64,000 nucleotides of DNA from Eucalyptus grandis (Eukaryota; Streptophyta; Magnoliopsida; Myrtales; Myrtaceae), in contig NC_052620.1 in the NCBI RefSeq assembly GCF_016545825.1, forward strand, positions 5,270,001 through 5,334,000. Reading direction: 5' to 3'. Of the stretch, positions 38,260 to 48,512 are shown in pieces. Below the pieces are notes generated by a model. That model saw nothing but the letters and a program-made list of their open reading frames with translations, was not told where the DNA came from and did no database searches. Both the position numbers and the translations under genes were made by a program. Every line of letters begins with the position of its first letter. The stretch's first letter is position 1.

Positions 38260-39184
38260 TGTTGGAGAAATCTTTCCGAATATTTTGAAGTCGACAAAAC
38301 ATTTCTATCACCCAAGTCCGGATATCGATAGTTAAAGTCTCAAGATTTTATAGTCTCAAGACTCTGTTATCTCAAGACTCAAGACTCAAGACTCAAGACT
38401 CAAGACTCAAAGTTATTCTCACCGAGTCTTTCTAATCCGAGTGTTGAAGGAAATCCAAAGTCGAGGTTTATGATTGAGGATTTGATCCTATCCCTCGGGG
38501 GATAGATTCTTTGGTTGGATAATCATTTCGGATTCTTTATATCTTATCTAAGAACGATTGAAGATCCGATGGTCGACGAAATAATCTTGGATTATTCTAT
38601 TCTTGGAAACCGAGATCCTGATTGTATGGGCGAACAGGATTGATGGGCTATCATCGATTCCTTATATAGCTCGGATGATCTTCTTGATTGATTCCGTCCA
38701 ACGGGTAGATTGGAGGAATTCCTTTGGTAAGTGCCAACGGCTATGATGGCATGAAGGAGTATAAAGGAAGACGTTCTAGTTGTTTTAAGTGTGTGATCGA
38801 TAGAAAAATTCCAGAGTCGAAGATCCTTTGATTGTTAGTTGAGCGAGCGAAATTGTATATGCGAGAGTGTTTATACTTGGTGACGCCTTGAGCAAGTGTG
38901 GTAGATCATCTACACCTAGAAATCAAGGAAGATCAACACTGTAACAACTCTTTGATCATAGTGGAATCCAGCCGTCGGGCATCGGTGCGAAAGAGTGGAC
39001 GTAGGCTTGAATCAAGCCGAACCACTATAAACTGAGTGTTCAATTCTCTCTTTCCCTTACTCAGTCTTGCGATTGAATTTTCAACTGTTGCAAAGTCTCT
39101 AATTGTTTAAATATCGTGCAAACATCGAGAAATTTTTTTTGTATACCTATTCACCCCCTCTAGGTACTCGTACTAGCTATCTCA
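38260..39184 (+). repeat. 3' LTR of Sirevirus element 2
   Basis: 925 bp, TGTTGGAG...CTATCTCA, followed by the CAAGC duplication. Differences from the 5' LTR cluster at CTG/CAG positions (for example GCTGAC versus GTCGAC, CCAGA versus CCGA, TCTGG versus TCCGG). Confidence 0.94.
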
Positions 39185-39750
39185 CAAGCCACTTGAGTTT
39201 AGGCCAGAGCGGCACTTTATTAGTGACTGCATTGAAGTTCCTCTCACAGAGCCGAACTTGCGCTTCATTTCCTTTAGCACAGGGCGTCGCGGCTGTGTGG
39301 CTCCGATGCTTGGGACTGCAATGACTGTCATGCTTCTTGCTAGGATGGTTCAAGGGTTTAATTGGATGGCACCGCCTAATGTCACAAGTATTAATCTTGA
39401 TGAGTCCTTTGAGGATCTGTCTCTTGCTGATCCGCTCGTTGCTCATGCTGAGCCACGTTTGCCATTGCATCTCTATCCTTGAGTTTTACTTGCAAGAAAG
39501 TGAAAGTTAAACGTTGCTTAGCCTGTTGTGTGCTCCAGTTATTTGAGTGGAATAATAAATAATTTCGATTTATTTTTGCTCCTTTCCCCCAAAGATCAGC
39601 CAATATGAGGTTTTTCTGTTCACCGATACCCTCAAAGTGCACTTTAGAATATCAAATGATGAAGATGATGCAGCTTTAAGCCTTACTAGCTAGTAAAGAG
39701 AGTGTGATGATGCCCAGTTTACACCACAGAAACAAAGAAGCCCCCACCTT

Positions 39751-41687
39751 TCGAAAACTATATCGTCCTCCACCAGCCTAAAAACTTCTTAAAATAAACA
39801 GCTTCGGGTCCTGTTCAATTTCTTGACTCCCTCGGCATGTCGATTACGTATCAATTTCCCCGTAGCAATACTTGTACAATTGACAAAGTCCAAACCAATT
39901 AAGGCACGGTATTCATCACATTGCAAACCGGACAGTTTTTTTTTTTTCTGGATTAAAGGGGGAATCTTTCCGGTGTTTGTCAGGAGAATGCTTAACTCTT
40001 TAATCTAGAGGCAAAAAAATTACCAAGACCAGCTGGGACCTATCCTAAAAGAAATAATTAACATAGACTTTAGTATTTGGTCAAATGCTTCTATTTATGG
40101 CATTGCAATCGGGGCACGTCTTTTCTGGGCTACTTTTCTGAGGGAATGTTAGGAGGCACTTGAGAAAATATTTTTTTTTTACTAATTTTTCTGAGTGAAA
40201 TAAGTAATTAATTTTTGAAAAATATTTTGCAGATCACTAATTTTTAGCGAAACGAATACAATCTAAGATTGGACACCCACAAAATATTAACACCAATGAC
40301 AATCGTAAATTCGTAACCACGACCAGCCAGGCAACCCTTAGCTAGTTGTCAACTTCTTTCCTTTCTTGGAAAGAATGCTTTCACACGAAAAGCCGCAGTT
40401 GTTTTTTGTGACTTGTCTGCTTGGAACATCCACTTGCCTGATAATTAATATAAACTTGAAGTGGTAATTAAGGTCGGTTCAACCAATAGGGAAAGGATAA
40501 GCGCAATTTCACCGTCAAGTTTAGTTTATCGCCAATCATGTCAGTCATGGTTCAAGGATATCCTTCTTTTTATTAGGCATAGGCCACTATGCCTTCACGA
40601 TTTGCTTAGGAATATCCAACATATAGTGCTCCAGAAAAACCAGCGAACCAAGACTATGAAGAGTTTCGTCGCACGATTAGAACAAAATGACCTTGTGAGA
40701 TTTATGAAATCATACAAGGTATTATGCAGATTCCAAAAAATAGCAATGTATCAAATACTATCCCTAGCTATTAAATGATTTCTAGCAAATTTAGGAGACT
40801 CGACAATCAAATTTCTAATACGGTTGGCTTATTTCTACCGAGTGAATGGCCCATTTTTAAAGTTCATTTACTCTTTTAACTCAATCCATTAGTCGACGTA
40901 AGGTTTTGGCTCTGGGTACAAATGCATCCGTGCCTCAAACAGTAAAGAATGAGTTACTCATACTTGGATGGGGATCCCTCTATCCATAAAGTGCTTTCAT
41001 CGGTGTCTCAATTACTTCTCGCAAGTTGATGCACATAAACAAGGTATTACTTCTCGCACCAACGATTGAGGTATTACTCAGATGCCCGTAGAATCACCTT
41101 GTAGGGTAGAGGATCTATGTCGAGTCGCTAGATCTACTTTCATCTTTTTCTTCAACATCATCTTCATTTTGATTCTATGCCACTTTTCCCTGATAGTATT
41201 AATTAATCAGGAAATTGGGAAGTATAACAGTTGTCGAAAACTATATCGTCCACCAGCAGCCAAAAAGCTATATCGTCCTCGAGCAGCCTAAAAACTTCTT
41301 AAAATAAACAGCTTCGGATCCTGTTCAATTTCTTGACTCCCTCGGCATGGCGATTACGTATCAATTTCCCCGTAGCAGTACTTGTACATTTGACAAAGTC
41401 CAAACCAATTACGGCACGGTATTCATCACATAGCAAACCGGACAGTTTTTTTTTTCTGGATTAAACCGGGAATCTTTCAAATGTTTGTCAGGAGAATGCT
41501 TAACTCTTTAATCTAGAGGACAAAACAATTACCAAGACCAGGCAGGACCTGTCCTAAAAGAAATAATTAACATAGACTTGAGTATTTGGTCAAATGCTTC
41601 TATTTATGGCATTGCAATCGGGGCATGTCTTTTCTGGGCTACTTTTCTGAGGGAATGTTAGGAGGCACTTGAGAAGAATCTTTTTTC
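39751..41687. repeat. Tandem array D, downstream of CYP79 copy B
   Basis: Resumes at TCGAAAACTATATCG, as after copy A, and shares that copy's rare variants (CATGTCGATTACG, GTACAATTGACAAAG) up to ~40,160, where about 100 bp spanning a unit boundary are missing. One further unit runs to about 41,687, where the array ends and single-copy sequence of the ankyrin gene begins. This is the right boundary of the array. Confidence 0.88.
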
Positions 41688-41727
41688 AGGCATAGCCACA
41701 GAAGCACAGAAACTCTAGTCACTGTGT

Positions 41728-44071
41728 TCAGAACCCTCTGTTATCTTCCGGTGTCATATGTATCCACGCGATGAAGTAGGTAATAGTAAGTGCAGTGATA
41801 GCGATCCACATCGTCACCATCTGGGTCCACATCCACCTCCTTCTTTTAATAGGGAGTCCACTGACCACAAGCAGAATTATGCTCAGTGAAGAAAGAAATG
41901 CAAGCGTGTTGAAGATCATGAACTGCCCATATGCCTTCGGGAGAGCGGTGGCCATCACGGCCATTCCCACATGGTGTGATTTCTCCGTGCCATTCTTTGC
42001 AGGGTCTGCTGTAAAGTCATCCTGCCAGAAGCCTCCAGGTGGGGATAGCGTGGCTTGGAATGCCACCGTCGCAATGAGTGAAGCCACCACGATCAGGGCA
42101 CTTCTTTTTCTGCCCAGCCAATCTGTCTGTTTGCGAGCCTTAACCGGTGGCTTAATATCACTGTTCTGTTTGATATAAGGCTGTGCTATTGAATGGCCTG
42201 GATTGTGTCGCGACCCAAAGATGTTTGATACATTATCGGAGCTCCGGCTCTCTGTAGGAGCTGCTTGATCTCCATGTCTCTCAAGTCTCTTGGACCTTGT
42301 GATAAGACATCCAGTGCTGTAAATCCCTTCACATTTTGGACGTCTACTGCAATGTTGGTGCTGGAGAGCAAATACTTAATGATCTGCAAAATTTTCAGCC
42401 ATTCTTTTTTAGAAAAAGGCATACACCAACATATGTTAATCAAAGTCACAAGTCTCTCTGTCCTAGTGCCAATTCAATCAATTGAATGCTTTGGACAAAA
42501 GATACTGTAAGCAGAATCTTCAAGTTTATGCGAAGGATAATGTCCCCATAATGCTAATCCCAAATTTGGACCAACCCATAGTTTTCATGTTCCAGTTCAT
42601 ATTACTGCGGAAACAACACAACTTGGATAATCACATTGCACAATCCATTTATCCATAAAGAGCTTCACTTTTTGTATACGCCTTAAAAAGCTTCACTTGA
42701 TAACATGGGGAAGTTATGTGCACGTGTTACCTGCACTTAAGTATTCGCTGTTACTTGCGAAGTTGAGTTCAGCATTAGCAGTTGTCCATGAGACTTATCA
42801 GTTCAATGTTGCCATTTCGGGCAGTAGATTAAATTAATAGAATCATATCTGATCAAGTGCATCAAGACATAGCAAAGTCTCCTCTAATCTTATTTCTCCA
42901 GTGCTCAGTACCATGTAAACTAAAGGACCACCTAAAAAAGCAACCAAATCCTCAACTTTCTTTCTCAAAAAGAAGAACAGATTACCCTGCCCTAAGTGAT
43001 CTATCTGACAATAATGCCAATTTAGGAGTTTTATTCATTTCATGCCTTATATTCATGTTCCCATTTGAATTGCTAATCAACTTCTCATGATATTATCGAG
43101 CAGATCAATGAAAATCATATTAAGAATGTATCAATTCACAAAAAATTAGATCCTAATTGTGCAGCTTCTTCCTCATAACATCGCATTTCAAACGGTGTCC
43201 TGTTAGCAGATCATCTCCAGATTTACTCTCTCTCTCATTGCGTTTTCAGTCAACTCAACTCAGCTATGTTTGACCGAAAGGGGCACACATGAACCTGCAA
43301 GCAAATTCTGAACTTCCTATGCTAAAACAAGCAATTCCCACTTCCTAGCATCATCAGCTCCACTTCCAATTCAATTTCAAGCACAGTCAAATCAAGAACG
43401 CTAAGAATCACACACACATAAAACCACTGAGAAGAGAAAATCAGCTTTCTCACCTCCAATTGTTTCCTGGCCACAGCAAGATGCAAGATCGTGTTCCCAT
43501 CCTTATCCCTACAACCCACGAACTCATCGTTCCTCCCAACGCAGTCCACCACCACCTTCAACGCCTCCACCCTGTTGCTCTTCACGCAGAGGTGAAACGC
43601 GCTCTCCCCCTGACTCGTCACCATCCGGGCCGACTCGGGCTTGGCCCGAGTCAACTCGGCAATGACCTCGGCCCTCCCTTTGATGGCGGCCAAGTGCAGA
43701 GGCGTCCTCCCCTCGCGATCATACCGGAGACACCCGGCCGGGTCGACGGCCACGAGGGCCCTGACGATCTCCACGTCGCCCTTCGCGCACGCCACGTGGA
43801 GGGGCAGGGAGCCGCGGGAGTCGGCCTCCTTGGCGAGCTCCGGGTTGTGGGTGAGGAGGTGTTTGGTGAAGGACGCGTGGCCCGAGAGGCAGGAAACGTG
43901 CAGGGGCGTGCCGTCGGAGGACGAAGAAGTGGTCTTGTGGAGGATCTGGGGGTCCTGCAACAGCAGGTCTTGGAGGGCCGCGAGGTCGCCTTTCATGGCG
44001 GCTTCGTGGAGCTTGTTCATGGCGCTCGACGCGTGCTTCTCGACACGGGAGAGGCTCACGAGCTGCATCAT
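41728..44071 (-). CDS. Ankyrin-repeat protein with PGG membrane domain (BDA1/ACD6-like), one frameshift
   Basis: Exon 1 is 44,071-43,454 (206 codons, starting MMQLVSLSR), the intron 43,453-42,384 (GT...AG, phase 0), exon 2 42,383 to the TGA at 41,728-41,730; about 424 residues, the usual length for BDA1-type proteins. Six ankyrin repeats are visible (for example TPLHVSCLSGH, LPLHVACAKGD, TPLHLAAIKGR, TILHLAVARKQ), the last one crossing the intron. Then comes the PGG domain (KRSALIVVASLIATVAFQ, LSPPGGFWQDD) with three to four membrane helices. Family members are plasma-membrane proteins in immunity and cell-death control; the specific role here is inferred. A one-base frame change near 42,180-42,190, between IQAIQ and QPYIKQNSD, breaks exon 2; it may be real or an error. 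Confidence 0.88.
42384..43453 (-). other. Intron of the ankyrin/PGG gene
   Basis: 1,070 bp bounded by GTGAG at 43,453 and TTTTGCAG before 42,383. AT-rich; I see no coding sequence or repeat family of this window inside it. Confidence 0.8.
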
Positions 44072-46395
44072 ATCGGCGGAGGGGGAAGAGGGGAAGAGAG
44101 AGGGGATGGATGGCGTTTCATCCTGAAGAAGAAGAAGAAAGTAAAAGGAAGCTGCTGAGGAAAATTCAGGGAGGACCCAGGTCTGGAATAATGGCGTTGA
44201 CTGCGCGTTCCTCACCTTTGGTGGAGGGCCCGCCTCAAGAATATCATTGCAGAGGGAGAATGGTGGATCATCATCATCTGGTCTAAGAATTCGAGGAAAA
44301 CAAGAATTACTGGTTTGGAAGGTTCTATAGGAAGGTGAAGTTGTCAAATGAAATCTCGTTGAGAGCAGGACTTGCTGATTGGCTGGCAGCAATCAAGATT
44401 GCTTTTTTTTTCTTTTTTGTTCATTATTCTTTTATAGACGGCAAGCCAAGTCCGGCCGCCCATCTTGGACCAGAGTACAAGATGGCCAACTCTGGTCAAA
44501 ATCTATTAAAGAAATCATATTGTCAAAAAAGTAAAATGTGGCTCCCACCTGCTTGTGAATTTTTCAGTCATGGTATAATCCCATCGTGCAAAACCAGTCT
44601 CTTTTTTTTTTTTTTTTTTTCTATTTGTAGATCAATGAAACCCAAATTCTAATTGTAGATCGCTACATTGAAGCACCAAAAAGAAGAAAAGAAAGGAAAA
44701 GGGAAAAAGAAAGGAAAAGAGGAACACTTGCTTTCATCTAAGGATAATGAGGAAAACATCGCTTGAAGCAACCTTCTTGTTTGGTCCTCATGCTGATCAG
44801 ATTCATCAGATCGCTACTGTCTATGAAAATTAATCTCTCTCTCTCTCACACACACACACGGACGGGTCGCCAAAGGCAAGAAAAAGGAAAAAAAGGGATA
44901 TTCCGAGAGAATCATGATACTTAAGATATCTGCAAATGAAACAGCGTGAATTGTGCATGTAAATGATAAACAATATTCACCTTACTGAAGCAACCTCACT
45001 AAGTTTGTCTAGTTCATTGTTTTTAGCATCTTCTTGAAAACTAAGGTTTGTCTTTAACAATATATTTACTCGACTGCTACAAGTAGCACGTCATACTCTT
45101 TTTTGAGAACATGATCATTTGATTCACAAAATCCAACTCTATATCAGGATCCGCAGTTGCAAGTTTAGGCCCTAGCGACTGAAATATCCAATATAGGACC
45201 ATAGAAAACTTGCCCACATCGATTTTGTATGTCATTGTACTTTATTTAGGCCACTCCAATAATGTTCTCCGTGGCGGCAGAAGAGACTTTCTATCTGCTG
45301 AAAAACTCAAGAATCATACAGTAGCCACTGCTATCACATTGATCGAGCTAGGTCTGCAAACGCAAAGAAATTGTCAATTCAGTGCTATATATGTGATCAA
45401 CATTCTAATCTTTCAAAATCTTTTGTCGGTATATAGGTTCAATAATATGAATCTTAAATTGTCAATTCAGTGCTTATGGTAGGCAGACATCATGCATATA
45501 CAAAGTCAAACGAAACAGGTCTCATCGATCAGCCGCATCTAGAGCATCTCATTGTGTAGGTTCTCCTCCATGAAATTTCAAGATTGATTTCAGACCGCCA
45601 AGACAATTAAACAACCAAGTTTGGGTAAACCTGCATCTGGTTTTTGACTTCTTTTTCCAGAAATATGAATTATTTGTGTCCCATGATCTTAGCGTCTGAT
45701 ACTTGAGTAGTCTCTGCATGACACTATCACACGAAACAAATTAGATCTTGTCTTGTATTTTTAATTGTGACAATCGATGGGGCAATCTCTGGTGGTGAGT
45801 TTCCTTGAGACTAGAGGACAACTATGCATTTGATGTGAAGTTTTGCATTAGCATATCGTTGGTCATGCATGCATCTATTTGTCCAAGTGATTAGCCTGAA
45901 AACTAGCAATTCTGGATGTACGTACTTGAATCCGCATAACTTTTTAAAATCTCACGATGGGAGGTGCCATATCACTTTTGAAGGTGAATGAGTTCTCTTT
46001 TAATGGAGGCAGCTTCCCATCAGTTCCAGGTCTAAGTGACAATATTGTCGGAACAAAGCTAAAATTTGTTGCTATTGCACGGTGATTAACAGCTCCTTCT
46101 AAGACAGTAATGACGAAACCCTGCCAATTACTAGTGCAGCTGATAATTTTAAGTTTTTGTCCTTGGAAGTTCTTTCAGTATTCAATCAAATGATGATCCC
46201 TTTGTTTGTATTGCATCTACTAGTAACGAGTCTAATAAATCTTGGATTTTGGAAGCTTGCTTTGGAGAGGACCTCCATATTATAGATGAAGCCAGATATT
46301 TTTAGGGGTTTTTTTTTGGTCTTTTCTATCAAATTTGCTTTTAGGTTAAAAGTGATATCTTTAAATTAGTGATGGTAAGATGCTAGCCGTCAAGA
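44072..46395. other. Intergenic region upstream of the ankyrin gene
   Basis: Contains the presumed promoter of the ankyrin gene, poly-T runs near 44,400 and 44,600, an A/G-rich stretch at 44,680-44,730 and a CT/AC microsatellite at ~44,834-44,859. Nothing that reads as a gene. A short stretch near 46,190-46,280 weakly resembles a Copia protease border but is not reliable. Confidence 0.5.
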
Positions 46396-46965
46396 TGTTG
46401 AAAAACAAAATAGAGAGGCAAGATAAAGAGAGAAGAAAAAAGTGAGTTTTTTTTCTTTATGAGGGTTCTCAATCTCTTTGTGCCCTGATCTTGAGAGAAA
46501 TCATCGTTGTATTCCAATTTTTTCGAAATCTAGTGGATTCGCAGAGTGCCTCTGCGTGGAGACGTAGCCTAGTTTTGGGTGAATTTCGTTAACAAATTTT
46601 CTATCATGTTCTTTTGATTTTGTTATTTTATTATTATATTCTGCTTGGTGAATTGTTTACAAGCGTTATTTTTCTGGAATCGACGTGCGATTTCGTAACA
46701 ATGGTATCAGAGCGTGGGTTGGCTAATCGAGAACATTGAGGTTTTTCAGTGACGTTCAATTGAAAGCAAATAGTATGGAAAAAGATAAAATCAGAATCAA
46801 TAAGTTCGATGGGTAGGATTTTGGATGGTGAAAATTACAAATCAAGGATTATCTTTATTAAAAAGATCTCTATGCACCACTTGAGGTTGGAAACCCAAGA
46901 TGGCGGAAATGGATCTAACCGCAAAGTCGGATGGAAAATTTTGGATCGAAAAGCATTAGGTGCGA
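46396..46965 (+). mobile_element. Truncated Copia element: 5' LTR, primer site and start of gag
   Basis: A candidate LTR runs from TGTTGAAAAAC (46,396) to CGTAACA (46,700), about 305 bp, and is followed by TGGTATCAGAGC (46,702-46,713), the Met-tRNA primer site. An ATG at 46,774 opens a gag-like frame (MEKDKIRINKFDG) that soon meets stops (…DFGW, KLQIKDYLY, KDLYAPLEVGNP in the same frame). Sequence typical of Copia gag ends near 46,965, where GC-rich LTR sequence of another element begins. It is a different Copia lineage from the Sireviruses, judging by its short LTR. Confidence 0.65.
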
Positions 46966-48061
46966 TCTCGACCCGCCGTTGTTGTATTAGATCGCTACCG
47001 AGCGTGCTACAGATCCCCCCTTCCACCTCGATGTCGTCCCCAGCAAACCAGCCATAACCCTTGGCGGTGCCGGGTTGCTTGCCGTTCCCCCAGGCACGTC
47101 CTATCGCAACCCCCCGACGCCGTCCCCGACGACTCGCCGAGACCCCTACCATGTTGGGCCATTGTTGCACCTCACACCGCCACCGTGCCATTGCCTCGCT
47201 GTGTCGCCACCGTTCTTGTGTCACCAACCCGCGACATCCGGCCATGCTTCATCGGTGTCGCGAAGACAAGAGAAAGGAGAGAGGTGCCCGCCCGGTCGAA
47301 TCGGGTCGGGCGAAACCCCCCCCACCCCCAATTTCAGTCTTTTGGGCCCGGTTGTGTGGGCTGTTTTTGTGCATAGATGGGTCGGGTTACTTCATGGGCT
47401 TGGACGAACAAAAGAAGAGGAGAAAAAGGAATCCGGGCCGGGCCCGCAGACCAGCCGCTATCGAGTCGAGTCGAACCCAACCTGGGACCCGACCCGGTCA
47501 CCTTTTAATATATTAATATATTATAATAAATAATATTTTAAATTAAAAACAAAAAATAATTTATTTTCAAAAAATAAAAATAAAAATATCCCATATTTTC
47601 CCAAAAAAGCCAAAAATGATTTATATTTTCAGAAAAAAGATAAAAAATCAAAAAAAAATGCTTTTTATATTCAAAAAATGAGAAAAAGACCTAAAAAATG
47701 TTTTTCCTCCCCAAATGCATGGAAAATCTCTAAAAAATCCAAAAAGCCTTAGGGTTTAAACAACATTAGGTACCAGAAGGGCATTAGTGATTAACTAGTG
47801 CAATCGAGTCCTCGATCCTAATTTCTGGGTTGCGCAGAGTGAGTATTTCTCCCGATATTTCGCTTGAGTTTCTAATCAACCCACCTCAAATCGATTAGTG
47901 GCGACTCCGTTTTAAAATTAACTTACATGTTAAAAACTTGGACCATTAAATCGTGAATTGGTGGACTTGGGAGAGTACAAGCTAAGCCTAATAGACTAGC
48001 CGAACCATTAGCCTCCACAGGCGCCCGTCCTGATCGGGCGCCAAAAAAAGAGGTCGCGACA
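46966..48061 (+). mobile_element. Truncated LTR of the GGTCGCGACA family, 3' part
   Basis: The last ~300 bp match the end of the solo LTR 51,538-58,075 (GGCATTAG, ATTAGTGGCGACTCC, GGTCGCGACA). The left part is GC-rich and gives frames on both strands (46,835-47,533) without protein similarity that I recognise; an A-rich stretch follows (47,520-47,720). A perfect 8-bp hairpin stem, GGCGCCCG/CGGGCGCC with a 7-base loop, lies at 48,020-48,042 just inside the end. The 5' end is missing at the junction with the Copia fragment. Confidence 0.7.
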
Positions 48062-48512
48062 ATATGGATTATCAATCAATGGAAAGTAATTACCGATACA
48101 ATACGAAGAAATGGGAAACACATATATGTGGAAAGAAACCAATATTTCAAGATTAAAGTACATGGCTGATAAAGCAGTGTTGAAATATTTCTAAAACAAC
48201 CAATTAGGGGTATATTGGTAAGAAGGCTATTTTCTTGATATAATAGTAAACCACAGTGAAAAGCTAAAGCAAATTAACAAGAAATCAAGAAGAGATAACA
48301 TAATCATCACTCATACTAGACATACAAAGCGCAAATATCGAAAGGGTTCATCAACATTATTCTGCAACTCACGTATAAAGGCAAATAAAGAGATTGCAAT
48401 GTCTCATATCACATAAATCTGGACTGAGGCAACCGAATGCATCTTCATCTCGGCGATAAGAGTGACCGATCCTCCTCCATTGAAGTCAGCTTTACTTCTG
48501 CTTCCAATTGCA
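48062..48512. other. Region downstream of the WAK-like kinase exon
   Basis: AT-rich single-copy sequence between the LTR end and the 3' end of the kinase exon. No gene is seen. Confidence 0.5.

Larger units (their letters stand above)
29750..39184 (+). mobile_element. Copia LTR retrotransposon, Sirevirus type, element 2, inside CYP79 copy B
   Basis: 9,435 bp on the plus strand with duplicated target CAAGC (29,745-29,749 and 39,185-39,189). Removing it and one CAAGC gives exactly the copy A sequence. Same family as element 1 (LTR ends, PBS, PPT, gene order, extra 3' ORF). The coding regions are far more fragmented than in element 1 from ~31.2 kb on, and many differences replace CTG or CAG by CG-containing triplets. 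That pattern is discussed as a finding. Confidence 0.95.
28184..39482 (+). pseudogene. CYP79: CYP79-family P450, copy B, disrupted by a Sirevirus in exon 2
   Basis: Exon 1 is 28,184-29,146, the intron 29,147-29,415, exon 2 29,416-29,749 plus 39,190-39,482 after the 9.4 kb insertion. Outside indels I see essentially no substitutions against copy A, including the intron. It keeps five C at 28,622-28,626, which gives the correct ISPARH frame, but has lost one G at ~28,612 and gained one A at 28,702-28,706, so ~94 bp are read out of frame. The Sirevirus separates NPKVWNK from the PERH motif and heme loop; read-through adds about two dozen foreign residues and stops at 29,823. The product would lack the heme-binding cysteine, so this allele cannot make a working P450 even if the indels are errors. 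Confidence 0.92.

Noticed and set aside
43460..44158. 232-codon plus-strand frame opposite the ankyrin gene
   Set aside because: Antisense shadow of ankyrin exon 1, GC-rich and without homology; the minus strand has the conserved ankyrin repeats and splice sites.
46190..46280. Possible Copia protease border (SNESNKSWILEACF)
   Set aside because: Only a few residues resemble the Copia motif and the aspartate-serine-glycine core is absent; too weak to annotate.
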